A stretch of DNA of 64,000 nt from an uncultured Rhodopila sp. (GTDB lineage: Bacteria; Pseudomonadota; Alphaproteobacteria; Acetobacterales; Acetobacteraceae): NCBI GenBank assembly GCA_903851415.1, contig CAINOE010000209.1:1-64000 (forward strand), read 5' to 3'. A model generated the notes under the pieces. It saw only the letters and a list, made by a program, of their open reading frames with translations. It was not told where the DNA came from and did no database searches. This document shows positions 24,502-33,982 of this stretch, in pieces. A program made the position numbers and the translations under genes. Numbering within the stretch: the first letter of the stretch is position 1; every line of letters starts with the position of its first letter.

Positions 24502-27500
24502 CCCACGTGAACGACATCTCCTTCGAGCATCCGGAGCGGACGCCGAGCCCCGTCCGACCCGCCAGGCCGCGCGTCAATCGTCTGGTCGACCATGCCGCGT
24601 GGACGGCCGCGCGTGAGGCTTGCCGGCGCGATCCCGGCCGCTTCCACGGCGCGATCGCGCGGCGGAACCTGCACTGGCTGGCGCCCGGCATCGGCCCGAA
24701 TGGCGCCTGGATCACGTTCGACGAGGATCGCGGAGGCTGGACCGGCTACGACGCTGTCACCGGCGCGCCGGTCACTGCTGATCTGCCGGCGGACCACGAA
24801 CCCTGGGCGCGCGCGTTCAACGGCGATGAGCCGCCGTTCTACCGCTGGTTCGAAGGCGGCCTGACGAACGCCTGCTTCAACGAGGTCGACCGGCACGTCC
24901 TGGCGGGTCACGGCGACGAGCCGGCCTTCTTCTTCGAAGGAGACCGGTGGGACCAGTCGCTCAACGGCGGGCAGGGCGGGCCGGTGGTGCACTACGCGAT
25001 CAGCCGCCGCCGGCTGCTGTTCGAGGTGGCGCGCGCCGCCCTGGCGCTGCAATCGCTCGGCCTTGGCCGCGGCGACCGCATCGCGCTGAATATGCCGAAC
25101 ATCCCCGAACAGGTGTATTACACCGAGGCGGCCAAGCGCCTGGGGATCATCTACACGCCGGTGTTCGGCGGTTTTTCCGACAAGACGCTGTCGGACCGGA
25201 TCCATGATTGCGGCGCCCGCGTGGTGGTCACCGCCGACGGTGGCTTTCGCAACGCGCAGATCGTGCCGTTCAAGGAAGTCTACACCGACGCCGCGCTCGA
25301 CCGTTACCTGCCCGTCGAAACCGCGCTCGGCGCCATGCAAGGCCAGCTCGATGCGCTCGGCGTGCCGGCCGGTTCGGCCGAACTGATTGCCCGGCGCGCG
25401 GCCGAAGCGGTCGCCGGCGAGATCACCGTCGAGCGCAGCGACGTGATGCGCGGCGTCGGACGCGCGCTGGCCGAACTTATCGGCGGCGGCGCGCTCGACG
25501 CCGAAGCGGCGAGCGGCATCCGCACCTCGATCGCCCGCGCCCTCGTCGCTGCGCCGCGGCGTGTCGAGGCGGTCGTGGTGGTGCGCCATACCGGCCAGTC
25601 CGACCTGTCGTGGCGGCCCGGGCGCGATTGCTGGAGCCACGAGCTGCTGGCCCGGGCAACCGCGACGATGCTGGCAGCGGCGCGCGAGGCCGGCTTCGCG
25701 GTCGCCGACGAGGCGGCGCTGCTGGCGCTGCCGGACCGCGACTTCGTGCGCGCGGTGTGGGCGAGCACCAAGCCGGTGCCGCTCGACGCGGAATTTCCGC
25801 TTTTCATCATCTACACCTCGGGCTCGACGGGCAAGCCGAAGGGCGTCGTGCATGTGCATGGCGGCTATCTCTCCGGCCTGGTCGAGACGATGCGCGTGTC
25901 GTTCGACGCGCGTCCCGGCGACGTCATGTACGTCGTCGCCGATCCGGGCTGGATCACCGGGCAGAGCTATATGATCGCCGCCGCGCTCGCCAGCCGGGTG
26001 ACCAGCGTGCTGGGCGAGGGCGCGCCGCTGTTCCCGTCCGCCGGGCGTTTCGCCTCCATCATTTCCCGCTACGGCGTCAGCATCTTCAAGGCGGGGGTGA
26101 CGTTCCTCAAGGCGGTGATGCAGGACCCGCAGAACGCCGCCGACGTCCGCGAGTACGATATGTCGTGCCTGCGCGTTGCCACGTTCTGCGCCGAACCGAC
26201 CTCGCCGACGGTGCAGCAGTTCGCCATGCAACTGATGACGCCCTGGTACATCAACTCCTACTGGGCGACGGAGCACGGCGGGATCGCCTGGACGCATTTC
26301 TTCGGCAACGGCGACTTCCCGCTGCGCGCCGACGCGCACACCTATCCGTTGCCCTGGATCGAGGGCGACGTGTGGGTGGCCACCGGGCAGGCCGCTGACG
26401 GCCGCGCCGCGTGGCGGCGGGCGGAGCCGGGCGAGAAGGGCGAGATCGTCATCGCCGCACCCTACCCGTATCTTGCCCGCACGATCTGGGGCGATGCGGA
26501 AACCTTCGCCGTCGATGGCCCCGGGATCGTCCGGGCTTGGTACGGCGATCGGCAGCGCTACGCGGCGACCTACTGGGAACGCTGGTCCGGCACCCTGGCC
26601 TACACCCAGGGCGATTTCGCGATCCGCCACGACGACGGCAGCTTCTCGCTGCACGGTCGCAGCGACGACGTGATCAACGTCTCCGGCCACCGGCTCGGCA
26701 CCGAGGAGATCGAAGGCGCGATCCTGCGCGACCGTCAGGTCAACCCGGACTCGCCCGTGGGCAACGTGATCGTCGTCGGCGCGCCGCATCGCGAGTCGGG
26801 TCTCACACCGCTCGCCTTCGTCCGGCCGGCGGCCGATCGGCATCTTGGTGCAGACGACCGCCGGCGGCTGGCCGAGCTGGTGCGCCAGGAGAAGGGCGCC
26901 ACGGCGGTGCCTTCGGAGTTCATCGAGGTTTCGCAGTTTCCCGAAACCCGCAGCGGCAAGTACATGCGGCGCATGGTGCGCGCGCTGGTCGACGGATCGC
27001 CCGTCGGCGACACCTCCACGCTGCGCAATCCGGACGCGCTGGACGAGATCGCGAAGGCGGTGCACGCCTGGGAGCAGCGCCAGCGGCTGAGCGGAGCGCA
27101 GCGGCGGTTCGAGCATTTCCGCTATTTCCGCATCCAGTATCACCCGGTCCGGCAGGGCCGCCAGGTCGCCGCGGTCACGATCAGCAACCCGCCGGTCAAC
27201 GCGCTGAATGAGCGGGCGCTGGATGAACTGAACACAGTGGTCGATCACCTGGCGCGCCGCGACGACGTGGCCGCGGTGGTGTTCAGCGGCGAGGGCACCG
27301 GGTCCTTCGTCGCCGGCGCTGACATCCGGCAACTGCTGGAAGACGTGCATGACGTGGAGCAGGCGCTGCCGCTGCCCAACAACGCCCATCTCGCTTTCCG
27401 CAAGATCGAGCGCATGGGCAAGCCGTGCATCGCGGCGGTCAACGGCGTGGCGCTCGGCGGCGGCTGTGAGTTCGCGCTGGCGTGCCACTACCGCCTGGCC

Positions 27501-29984
27501 GAACCGACAGCGACCTTCGGCCAGCCGGAGATTCGCCTCAACCTGCTGCCGGGCTACGGCGGCACCCAGCGCCTCCCCCGGCTCCTGGCCGATCGGCAAG
27601 GTGCCGAGGGTTTGACGCAGGCGCTTGAGCTGATTCTGGGCGGCCGTACGGTAACCGCCGAGGAGGCGGCGGCGATCGGGCTGATCGACCGTGTGACCGA
27701 CTCGCCGTCCGGCGTGCTCGGCGTGGCGGTCGAACTGGCCTGTGCGGCCGCGGTGTCCGGCCAGGGCGAGGTCGCGGAAGCGCACCGCAGGCGCACCGCC
27801 GCACTCGCGCAATGGGAACAGCCGGGCGAGCTGTCGCTCCCCGATGTGATCGCCGGCGGCGAAATCCAGCGGCTGCTGCGCCAGGCCGGCACCGCCGGGC
27901 GCGTCGCCGCGGCCGACCGGGCGTTATCGGCGGTCTCGTACGGCTGGCGGCATGGGCTGGAGGCCGGCCTGTCGCACGAGGCGCGGCTGTTCGCCGAGGC
28001 GGTAGCAGATCCGGACGGCGGCAAGCGCGGCATTCGCGACTTTCTCGATCGGCGCAGCGCGCCGCTGCCGACGCGCCGCTGGTTCGAGCCGTCCGCCGAG
28101 GAGCGCGCGAGGATGCTGGCGGACGGCCGGCTTCTGCCCATCGGCGCGCCGTTCTTCCCCGGCTTTACGCCGCTGCCGACTCACCAGTTCGGCTTTGCGG
28201 TGATGCGCGATCCGGTCACCGGCGCCCCGCGGCATGACGATCCGATCCGCGCCGAGCGCGAGGCGATCGTGCCGGTGGGCCAGCCCGGCCCCAACGAGGC
28301 GCTGGTCTATGTGCTCGCCTCCGAGGTCAATTTCAACGACATATGGGGCATCACCGGCATCCCGGTGTCGCCGTTCGACAGCCACGATCTCGACTACCAG
28401 GTGACCGGCTCGGGCGGCATCGGTCTGGTCGCGGCGCTGGGCTCGGAGCTGCGACGCGAAGGGCGGCTCGCTGTCGGCGAGCTGGTGACGATTTATTCGG
28501 GGCAAACCGATCTGCTCTCGCCGCTTGCCGGCAGCGACCCGATGTTCGCCGGCTTCGCCATCCAGGGCTATGAAACCGATACCGGCAGCCACCAGCAGTT
28601 CCTGCTGGTGCAGGGGCCGCAACTGCAGCCGGCGCCGGCCGACATGAAGCTGGAAACCGCCGGCGCCTATACGCTGAACCTCGGCACGATCGTGCGGGCC
28701 CTGTTCACCACGCTCGGCATCGAGCCGGGGCGGACATTGTTTGTCGAGGGCGCCGCCACCGGCACGGGCCTGGACGCACTGAAGACCGCCGTGCGCAGCG
28801 GGATCGACGCCATCGGCCTCGTCTCCAGCGAGGAACGTGCCGCGTTCGTGCGCGCCCAAGGGGCGAAGGGCGCCGTCAATCGCCGCGATCCGCGGTTCGC
28901 CGGACTGTTCACGACGGTCCCGGACGGCGCCGATGCGGCGGCGGCCTGGCAGCAGGCAGGCGAGGCGCTGGTGCAGGAATGCCGCGAAGCGTTGGGCGGA
29001 CGGTTGCCGGACTATGTCGTCTCGCACGCCGGAGAAACCGCGTTCCCGCGTTCGTTTCAGTTGCTCGCCGAGGGCGGCACGCTGACCTTCTTCGGCGCCT
29101 CCAGCGGCTATTGGTTCAGCTTCGCCGGCAAGCCGGGCACGGCGTCGCCCGCGGCGATGCTGCGCCGCGCCCGGCTGCGCGCGGGTGAGGCGGTGCTTGT
29201 CTATTATGGCGTGGCCGATGGCGCGGAGCTGATCGATCAGGCCGGGCTGGAGATGATCGAGGCGGCGCGCGCCGGCGGCGCCCGCGTGGTGGTAGCGACG
29301 CTGACCGACGGGCAGCGCGAGTTCATCCAGTCGCTCGGGTTCGGCGACAGCGTGCGCGGCGTCGTGACGATCGAGGAGCTGCATCGGCGCGAAGGCGAGG
29401 CGTTCGAGTGGCCGTCGTCCCTGCCGCGCCTGCCCGATCCCAAGCGCGAAACCGCGGCGTTCAAGGAGGCCGTGCGCGCCTTCCAGGAGCGAACGACCAA
29501 GCCGTTCGGCGCCGCCGTCGGCCGCGTGCTGCGCTCGGCCGACAACCCGCGTGGCGCGCCCGACCTTATTATCGAGCGGGCCGGCCACGACGCGCTGGGT
29601 GTTTCGACCTCGCTGGTCAAGCCGTTCACCGGCCGGGTTGTCTATGCCGAGGAGATGCGCGGCCGCCGCTTCACGTTCTACGCGCCGCAGGTCTGGACAC
29701 GGCAGCGGCGCATCCTGATGCCAACCGCGACGATCGCCGGGACCCATCTGTGCAACGCCTTCGAGGTGGCACGGATGAACGAGATGCTCGCCGCCGGCCT
29801 GCTCGACGCGACCGAACCGACGGTTGTCGGGTGGCCGGAGCTGCCGGAAGCCCACCAGGCGATGTGGGAGAACCGGCACCAGGGTGCCACCTATGTCTGC
29901 AATCACGCCTTGCCCGCGTTGGGCCTGCGATCGCGCGACGAACTGTTCGAGGCGTGGGCCGCGTCCGGCCAATCAACAAATTAG
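24498..29984 (+). CDS. pcs: Propionyl-CoA synthase (trifunctional)
   Basis: An 1828-aa fusion enzyme converting 3-hydroxypropionate to propionyl-CoA. (1) An acyl-CoA ligase (about 1-870) has YTSGSTGKPKGVVH near 437 and the acetylatable Lys in TRSGKYMRR near 819. (2) An enoyl-CoA hydratase domain (about 885-1150) carries catalytic Glu991 (GGCEFALA) and Glu1011 (QPEIRLNLLPGYGGTQ), with the usual spacing of 20. (3) An NADPH-dependent MDR-type enoyl-CoA reductase (about 1230-1828) has LASEVNFNDIWGI and VEGAATGTGLDALK. Length and order match Chloroflexus Pcs (about 1820 aa), a reaction chamber that holds acrylyl-CoA. ATG 24498 overlaps the carboxylase stop. Malonyl-CoA reductase follows 11 nt later and makes its substrate. 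Confidence 0.95.
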   Translation: MTHVNDISFEHPERTPSPVRPARPRVNRLVDHAAWTAAREACRRDPGRFHGAIARRNLHWLAPGIGPNGAWITFDEDRGGWTGYDAVTGAPVTADLPADHEPWARAFNGDEPPFYRWFEGGLTNACFNEVDRHVLAGHGDEPAFFFEGDRWDQSLNGGQGGPVVHYAISRRRLLFEVARAALALQSLGLGRGDRIALNMPNIPEQVYYTEAAKRLGIIYTPVFGGFSDKTLSDRIHDCGARVVVTADGGFRNAQIVPFKEVYTDAALDRYLPVETALGAMQGQLDALGVPAGSAELIARRAAEAVAGEITVERSDVMRGVGRALAELIGGGALDAEAASGIRTSIARALVAAPRRVEAVVVVRHTGQSDLSWRPGRDCWSHELLARATATMLAAAREAGFAVADEAALLALPDRDFVRAVWASTKPVPLDAEFPLFIIYTSGSTGKPKGVVHVHGGYLSGLVETMRVSFDARPGDVMYVVADPGWITGQSYMIAAALASRVTSVLGEGAPLFPSAGRFASIISRYGVSIFKAGVTFLKAVMQDPQNAADVREYDMSCLRVATFCAEPTSPTVQQFAMQLMTPWYINSYWATEHGGIAWTHFFGNGDFPLRADAHTYPLPWIEGDVWVATGQAADGRAAWRRAEPGEKGEIVIAAPYPYLARTIWGDAETFAVDGPGIVRAWYGDRQRYAATYWERWSGTLAYTQGDFAIRHDDGSFSLHGRSDDVINVSGHRLGTEEIEGAILRDRQVNPDSPVGNVIVVGAPHRESGLTPLAFVRPAADRHLGADDRRRLAELVRQEKGATAVPSEFIEVSQFPETRSGKYMRRMVRALVDGSPVGDTSTLRNPDALDEIAKAVHAWEQRQRLSGAQRRFEHFRYFRIQYHPVRQGRQVAAVTISNPPVNALNERALDELNTVVDHLARRDDVAAVVFSGEGTGSFVAGADIRQLLEDVHDVEQALPLPNNAHLAFRKIERMGKPCIAAVNGVALGGGCEFALACHYRLAEPTATFGQPEIRLNLLPGYGGTQRLPRLLADRQGAEGLTQALELILGGRTVTAEEAAAIGLIDRVTDSPSGVLGVAVELACAAAVSGQGEVAEAHRRRTAALAQWEQPGELSLPDVIAGGEIQRLLRQAGTAGRVAAADRALSAVSYGWRHGLEAGLSHEARLFAEAVADPDGGKRGIRDFLDRRSAPLPTRRWFEPSAEERARMLADGRLLPIGAPFFPGFTPLPTHQFGFAVMRDPVTGAPRHDDPIRAEREAIVPVGQPGPNEALVYVLASEVNFNDIWGITGIPVSPFDSHDLDYQVTGSGGIGLVAALGSELRREGRLAVGELVTIYSGQTDLLSPLAGSDPMFAGFAIQGYETDTGSHQQFLLVQGPQLQPAPADMKLETAGAYTLNLGTIVRALFTTLGIEPGRTLFVEGAATGTGLDALKTAVRSGIDAIGLVSSEERAAFVRAQGAKGAVNRRDPRFAGLFTTVPDGADAAAAWQQAGEALVQECREALGGRLPDYVVSHAGETAFPRSFQLLAEGGTLTFFGASSGYWFSFAGKPGTASPAAMLRRARLRAGEAVLVYYGVADGAELIDQAGLEMIEAARAGGARVVVATLTDGQREFIQSLGFGDSVRGVVTIEELHRREGEAFEWPSSLPRLPDPKRETAAFKEAVRAFQERTTKPFGAAVGRVLRSADNPRGAPDLIIERAGHDALGVSTSLVKPFTGRVVYAEEMRGRRFTFYAPQVWTRQRRILMPTATIAGTHLCNAFEVARMNEMLAAGLLDATEPTVVGWPELPEAHQAMWENRHQGATYVCNHALPALGLRSRDELFEAWAASGQSTN

Positions 29985-29995
29985 GGGGTCCAAGC

Positions 29996-32900
29996 ATGCA
30001 TAGCGAACCGAAATTGCGGGATCGGCTGACCGCCGTGAGCCGGCTGGGCGACACGATGGCGGTGGTGACCGGCGCCGCCGGCCAACTCGGCGGACACATC
30101 GTGCAGCGCTTCCTGCGCGAGAGCCCCAAGACCGACCGCCCTGCAACCAACGGCCGGTTGAGCGGCAAGATCGCGCTGGTGACCGGCGCGGCCGGGAATT
30201 TCGGCGGGCACATCACGGAGCGCTTCCTGCGCGAGGGCGCCACCGTGGTGATGACGGGCCGCGATCCAGACCGGCTGGAGGCGGCGCGCACCCGCGTGCT
30301 GCAAGCCTCGGGCGCGGCGGACTCGCAGGCAGCCGCGCTGCGCATGGACGGCGCCGACCCCGAACAGGTGCGCTCGGCACTCGCCGCCGTGATCGAGCGG
30401 TTCGGCCGGCTGGATGTGATCGTCAACAACGCCGGTTCGGCCGGCCCGCGGCGCAGGCTCGACGACATCCCGCTGAGCCGCGACGAACTGGGCGGCGATA
30501 CCGAGACGGTAGGGGACGCCGCGCGCAACCTGCTGGCGGTGCCCTGGAACGTCGTGCGCGCGGCCTCGCAGTTGCTGCGGCCGGGCGCGTCGGTGATCAA
30601 CGTGTCCACCATCTTCTCGAAGACGGAATACTACGGACGCACTGCGTACGTCGTGCCGAAGGCGGCGCTGAACGCGCTGTCGCGGCGGCTCGCGGCGGAA
30701 TTCGGCGCGCATGGCGTGCGCGTCAACACGATCTATCCCGGGCCGATCGAAAGCGAGCGGATCAGGACCGTCTTCTCGGCGATGGACCGGCTGCGCGAGG
30801 AGGCCGAGGGGACGACGGCGGGCGCCTTCTTCCGCCGCATGACGCTGGCGCGGTCGTTCGAGGGGCGCGCGCCCGAGCACACCTTCCCGGTTGTCGCCGA
30901 CGTGGTCAACGCGGCGCTGTTCCTGGCCAGCGACGAATCGGCGGCGCTGAATGGCCACGACCTGGAAATCACCCACGGACTGTCGGCACCGCAGGAGGCC
31001 GGCAACATGATCCTCGACCGGCCGGGACTGCGGACCGTTGACGGCACCGGCGCCGCGGTCATCGTGTTTGGCGGCGACGAGCTGCACGACGCGCTGTCGG
31101 TCGCGCGAACCCAGGCGTCGGTCGGAGCGGCGGTGCTGCTCGGCGTGGCCGATGAGGAGCAGTTGCATGCCGCGGCGCTCAGCCTGAACGGTGGCGCTGC
31201 CGATGCGATGATCAAGCCGGTTGTGGCAGATCGCGCGCGCCCGGCCACGGTCGCGGCGGCGCTGCGCGAACACGGCGATGACGGCCGCCTGACCGCGGCG
31301 GTCATCCTGCCGTCGCTGGCACCGGGGGCGCTGACCGGCCCGCTGCGGGATGCGCTGGACACGGATGTCGATGCCTTCATCGACCGCGAGCTCGTCGGCG
31401 CCATCGCGCTGGCGCGCGAGCTCAGCCGCTACTGGCAGAGCTGCCCGGCGCTGGAGCGCACGCCGCGCACGGTCTTCATGAGCAACGGGGACGACCGCAG
31501 CGGCAATGTCTACGCCGAGCTGCTGCGCGCCGCGATCGGGCAGCTCGTGCGCGTCTGGCGCGACGAGAGTGCGGACGCCGCCAAACGCGGCCAGCGCGTC
31601 CGGGCGGAGTGGAGCAATCAGGTCATCCGCTACACCAACTCCGAGGCCGACGAGGTGTCTTTTGCCGGCGGCAAGGCGGCGCGGCTGCTGTTCAAGGAGC
31701 GGCGGCTGCAGCCGATCGACCTCTGCCTGCCGCCGTCGCAGCACGAGGCCACGGGTGCAAGGCGCGCCGAACTCGGCTGGATGGAGAACCTGCTCGGCCT
31801 GCACAAGGGCCGGGTGGCGCTGATCACCGGCGGCTCCTCCGGCATTGGCGGGCAGATCGGCCGGCTGCTCGCCGTGGCGGGCGCCCGGGTGATGCTGGTG
31901 GCGCGCGGCGCCGAACAGTTGCAGGAGATGCGCGACCGCATCGTCGCCGAGCTGGAGGACAGCGGGTATTCCGGCGCCCGCCACCGGGTGCAGATCCTGG
32001 CCGGCGTGGACGTGGCGGACCTCGCCTCGGTCGAGCACACGGCCAACGTCACGCTCGCGACGTTCGGCCGGGTCGATTACCTGATCAACTGCGCGGGTGT
32101 CGCCGGCGCCGAGGAGATGGTGGTGGACATGCCGCTCGATGCCTGGCGGCGCACCCTCGATGCCAACCTGGTGTCGAACTACGCGCTGATCCAGCGGCTG
32201 GTGCCGCAGATGAAGCGGCAAGGCACCGGCTACGTGGTCAACGTGTCGTCGTATTTCGGCGGCGAGCGCTACGTGACGATTCCGTATCCGAACCGCGCCG
32301 ACTACGCGACGTCGAAGGCGGGCCAGCGGGCGCTGGCGGAGAACCTCGCGCGCTTCCTGGGCCCCGAGATCCAGATCAACGCGATCTCGCCCGGGCCGGT
32401 GGAGGGCGAGCGGCTGCGCGGCGCCGGTGGCCGGGCCGGCCTCTACGAGCGGCGGGCGCGGCTGATCCTCGAACGCCGGCGGTTGAATGCGGTGCATGCC
32501 GCCCTGGTGCGGGCGGCGCGTGACGGCGCGCCGGTCGCCGCGATGCTGGAGCGGCTCGCCGGCAACCGGATCGAGACGATCGCCCGGGACGAGACGCTGC
32601 CCGCGCGGATGCGCGAGGAGATCGCGGGTTTCGCGAAGGAGGGCAAGGAGGGCGCATCCTGCGGCGAGTTCCTGATGACCGGCGGGATTGCGGACAAGCT
32701 GCTTTCGCGGCTGCGCCGCAGCGGGGCGTTCCAGCACGAACCCGGCGGCGGCGAGCGCTTCGGCGCGGCGTGGATCGGCGCGCTGCCGGTGCCGCCCGAG
32801 CCGTTCCTGCCGCCCGGCGAGGTGTCGCGCGAGGCTGAGCGCATCCGTTCCGGGGTTCTCTCGCTGCTGCACCTGGGACGGATGCCCACCGAGTTCGAGG

Positions 32901-33769
32901 TCGCGCAGGCGACCGTGTTCTACCTCGCCGATCGAGCGGTGTCCGGCGAGACCTTCCAGCCGTCGGGCGGGCTGAGCGTTGAGCGCTCCAGCACCGAGCG
33001 CGAGCTGTTCGGGCGCGCCAAGCGCGAGCGGCTGGAGGCGCTGCGCGGGCAGACGATCTGGCTGATTGGCGAGCACCTGACGGCGCACCTCGCCCGCGCC
33101 GCCAACGCGTTCGTCGAGGAGGGGGGCGTGCAGCGGGTCGTTCTGCTGACCCGCACCGAGCAGGGCGCAGCCGCGGTTCAGGCCTTGCTGAAGCCGGCAG
33201 CGCGGGACGCCACCCGGGCGATCGTCACGGGCGATGCGATCGAAGACGGCCTCGACCGCGCCCTGGTCGCCGCCGGGGCGCCGCCGGCAGCCGTCATCTC
33301 GATGCCGTTCAGCCCGCTGCCGGACCAGGTGTTCGATCCCGAGGCGGAGCGCCAGCCGCTCGACACCGCGGGCTTCCGCACGCTGATCGAGGAGAACCTG
33401 ACGCACCACTTCCGCGTCGCCGGACGCGCCGCGCTGTTCGACGACGTCCAGCTCGTGCTGGTGGCACCCGACGTGCCCGCCAAGGGCAGCGCCGCCGCCT
33501 TTGCGCTGGCGAACTTCATCAAGACCACGCTGCACGCCCTGACCGGCACGCTGGCGGTGGAATGCGAGCGGATGGTGCACGGCGCGGTGGTCAACCAGAT
33601 CAACCTGACGCGCCGCGTACGCAGCGAGGAGCCGGTCACGGCGGAGGAGACGGCCGAGGAGATCGAACGGTTTGGACGTGCGGTGCTGCTGGCCGGGGCG
33701 CCGATGCCTAACCTCGAGGACAGCCGCTACCGGTCGCGAATCTACCGGGGCATGGCCATTACGGTCTGA
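29996..33769 (+). CDS. mcr: Bifunctional malonyl-CoA reductase
   Basis: A 1257-aa enzyme reducing malonyl-CoA to malonate semialdehyde (C-terminal half) and then to 3-hydroxypropionate (N-terminal half) with two NADPH. Each half is an SDR array. The N-half has LVTGAAGNFGGHI near residue 63 and the YxxxK pair Tyr218/Lys222 (AYVVPKAALNAL). The C-half has LITGGSSGIGGQIG near 610 and Tyr770/Lys774 (DYATSKAGQRAL). The ending RIYRGMAITV matches the conserved Mcr C-terminus, and overall it looks closer to the proteobacterial (Erythrobacter-type) than to the Chloroflexus form. AGGGGG lies about nine bases before ATG 29996. Oddity: residues 25-43 and 63-81 are a duplicated Rossmann nucleotide-binding segment, so the N-terminus is longer than usual. 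Confidence 0.95.
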   Translation: MHSEPKLRDRLTAVSRLGDTMAVVTGAAGQLGGHIVQRFLRESPKTDRPATNGRLSGKIALVTGAAGNFGGHITERFLREGATVVMTGRDPDRLEAARTRVLQASGAADSQAAALRMDGADPEQVRSALAAVIERFGRLDVIVNNAGSAGPRRRLDDIPLSRDELGGDTETVGDAARNLLAVPWNVVRAASQLLRPGASVINVSTIFSKTEYYGRTAYVVPKAALNALSRRLAAEFGAHGVRVNTIYPGPIESERIRTVFSAMDRLREEAEGTTAGAFFRRMTLARSFEGRAPEHTFPVVADVVNAALFLASDESAALNGHDLEITHGLSAPQEAGNMILDRPGLRTVDGTGAAVIVFGGDELHDALSVARTQASVGAAVLLGVADEEQLHAAALSLNGGAADAMIKPVVADRARPATVAAALREHGDDGRLTAAVILPSLAPGALTGPLRDALDTDVDAFIDRELVGAIALARELSRYWQSCPALERTPRTVFMSNGDDRSGNVYAELLRAAIGQLVRVWRDESADAAKRGQRVRAEWSNQVIRYTNSEADEVSFAGGKAARLLFKERRLQPIDLCLPPSQHEATGARRAELGWMENLLGLHKGRVALITGGSSGIGGQIGRLLAVAGARVMLVARGAEQLQEMRDRIVAELEDSGYSGARHRVQILAGVDVADLASVEHTANVTLATFGRVDYLINCAGVAGAEEMVVDMPLDAWRRTLDANLVSNYALIQRLVPQMKRQGTGYVVNVSSYFGGERYVTIPYPNRADYATSKAGQRALAENLARFLGPEIQINAISPGPVEGERLRGAGGRAGLYERRARLILERRRLNAVHAALVRAARDGAPVAAMLERLAGNRIETIARDETLPARMREEIAGFAKEGKEGASCGEFLMTGGIADKLLSRLRRSGAFQHEPGGGERFGAAWIGALPVPPEPFLPPGEVSREAERIRSGVLSLLHLGRMPTEFEVAQATVFYLADRAVSGETFQPSGGLSVERSSTERELFGRAKRERLEALRGQTIWLIGEHLTAHLARAANAFVEEGGVQRVVLLTRTEQGAAAVQALLKPAARDATRAIVTGDAIEDGLDRALVAAGAPPAAVISMPFSPLPDQVFDPEAERQPLDTAGFRTLIEENLTHHFRVAGRAALFDDVQLVLVAPDVPAKGSAAAFALANFIKTTLHALTGTLAVECERMVHGAVVNQINLTRRVRSEEPVTAEETAEEIERFGRAVLLAGAPMPNLEDSRYRSRIYRGMAITV
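30065..30238 (+). repeat. Tandem duplication of a Rossmann segment inside mcr
   Basis: Two 60-bp blocks, 30065-30124 and 30179-30238, encode VTGAAG(Q/N)(L/F)GGHI(V/T)(Q/E)RFLRE(S/G). They lie 114 bp (38 codons) apart and stay in frame. The second copy is followed by the normal SDR domain, so the first is an extra glycine-rich loop plus helix. The first copy lies inside the reading frame only if the ATG at 29996 (or one shortly after it) is the start. Confidence 0.85.
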
Positions 33770-33795
33770 TCGGAATCCTGGCGGCGAACGGAGCC

Positions 33796-33868
33796 GTCAT
33801 GGACCGGCTTGTTGTCCGGGCCACCTATCACGGCAGGTATAGGTGGCCCGGATGAGCCGGGCCGTCAC
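33796..33868. repeat. Palindromic interspersed element, copy A
   Basis: An inverted repeat of about 73 bp with arms GTCATGGACCGGCTTG... and ...GAGCCGGGCCGTCAC; inner arms GGCCACCTAT/ATAGGTGGCC are perfect. A second copy is at 60741-60816. Both lie between convergent genes (here mcr and the FGGY kinase gene), so the folded RNA could act as a two-way terminator or as a transcript-stabilising REP-type hairpin. Confidence 0.75.
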
Positions 33869-33982
33869 GGTGTAGCGACGTCCGCCGCCCTTCCGGTCAG
33901 CCTGGAACTGGATACTCCGGACGCGGTTTAGCAATGGTGTCGCAGGCGCCCTTCAGGGCGAACCGACCCGCCGGACGCCATA

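Noticed and set aside
24246..27812. Long minus-strand open frame (1188 codons) opposite the carboxylase and pcs genes
   Set aside because: It has low-complexity Arg/His/Gly/Ala composition and no domain, and it lies opposite strongly supported genes: a GC-rich antisense shadow.
29981..33580. Long minus-strand open frame (1199 codons) opposite mcr
   Set aside because: Same reason: no motif, biased composition, and the plus-strand Mcr is unambiguous.
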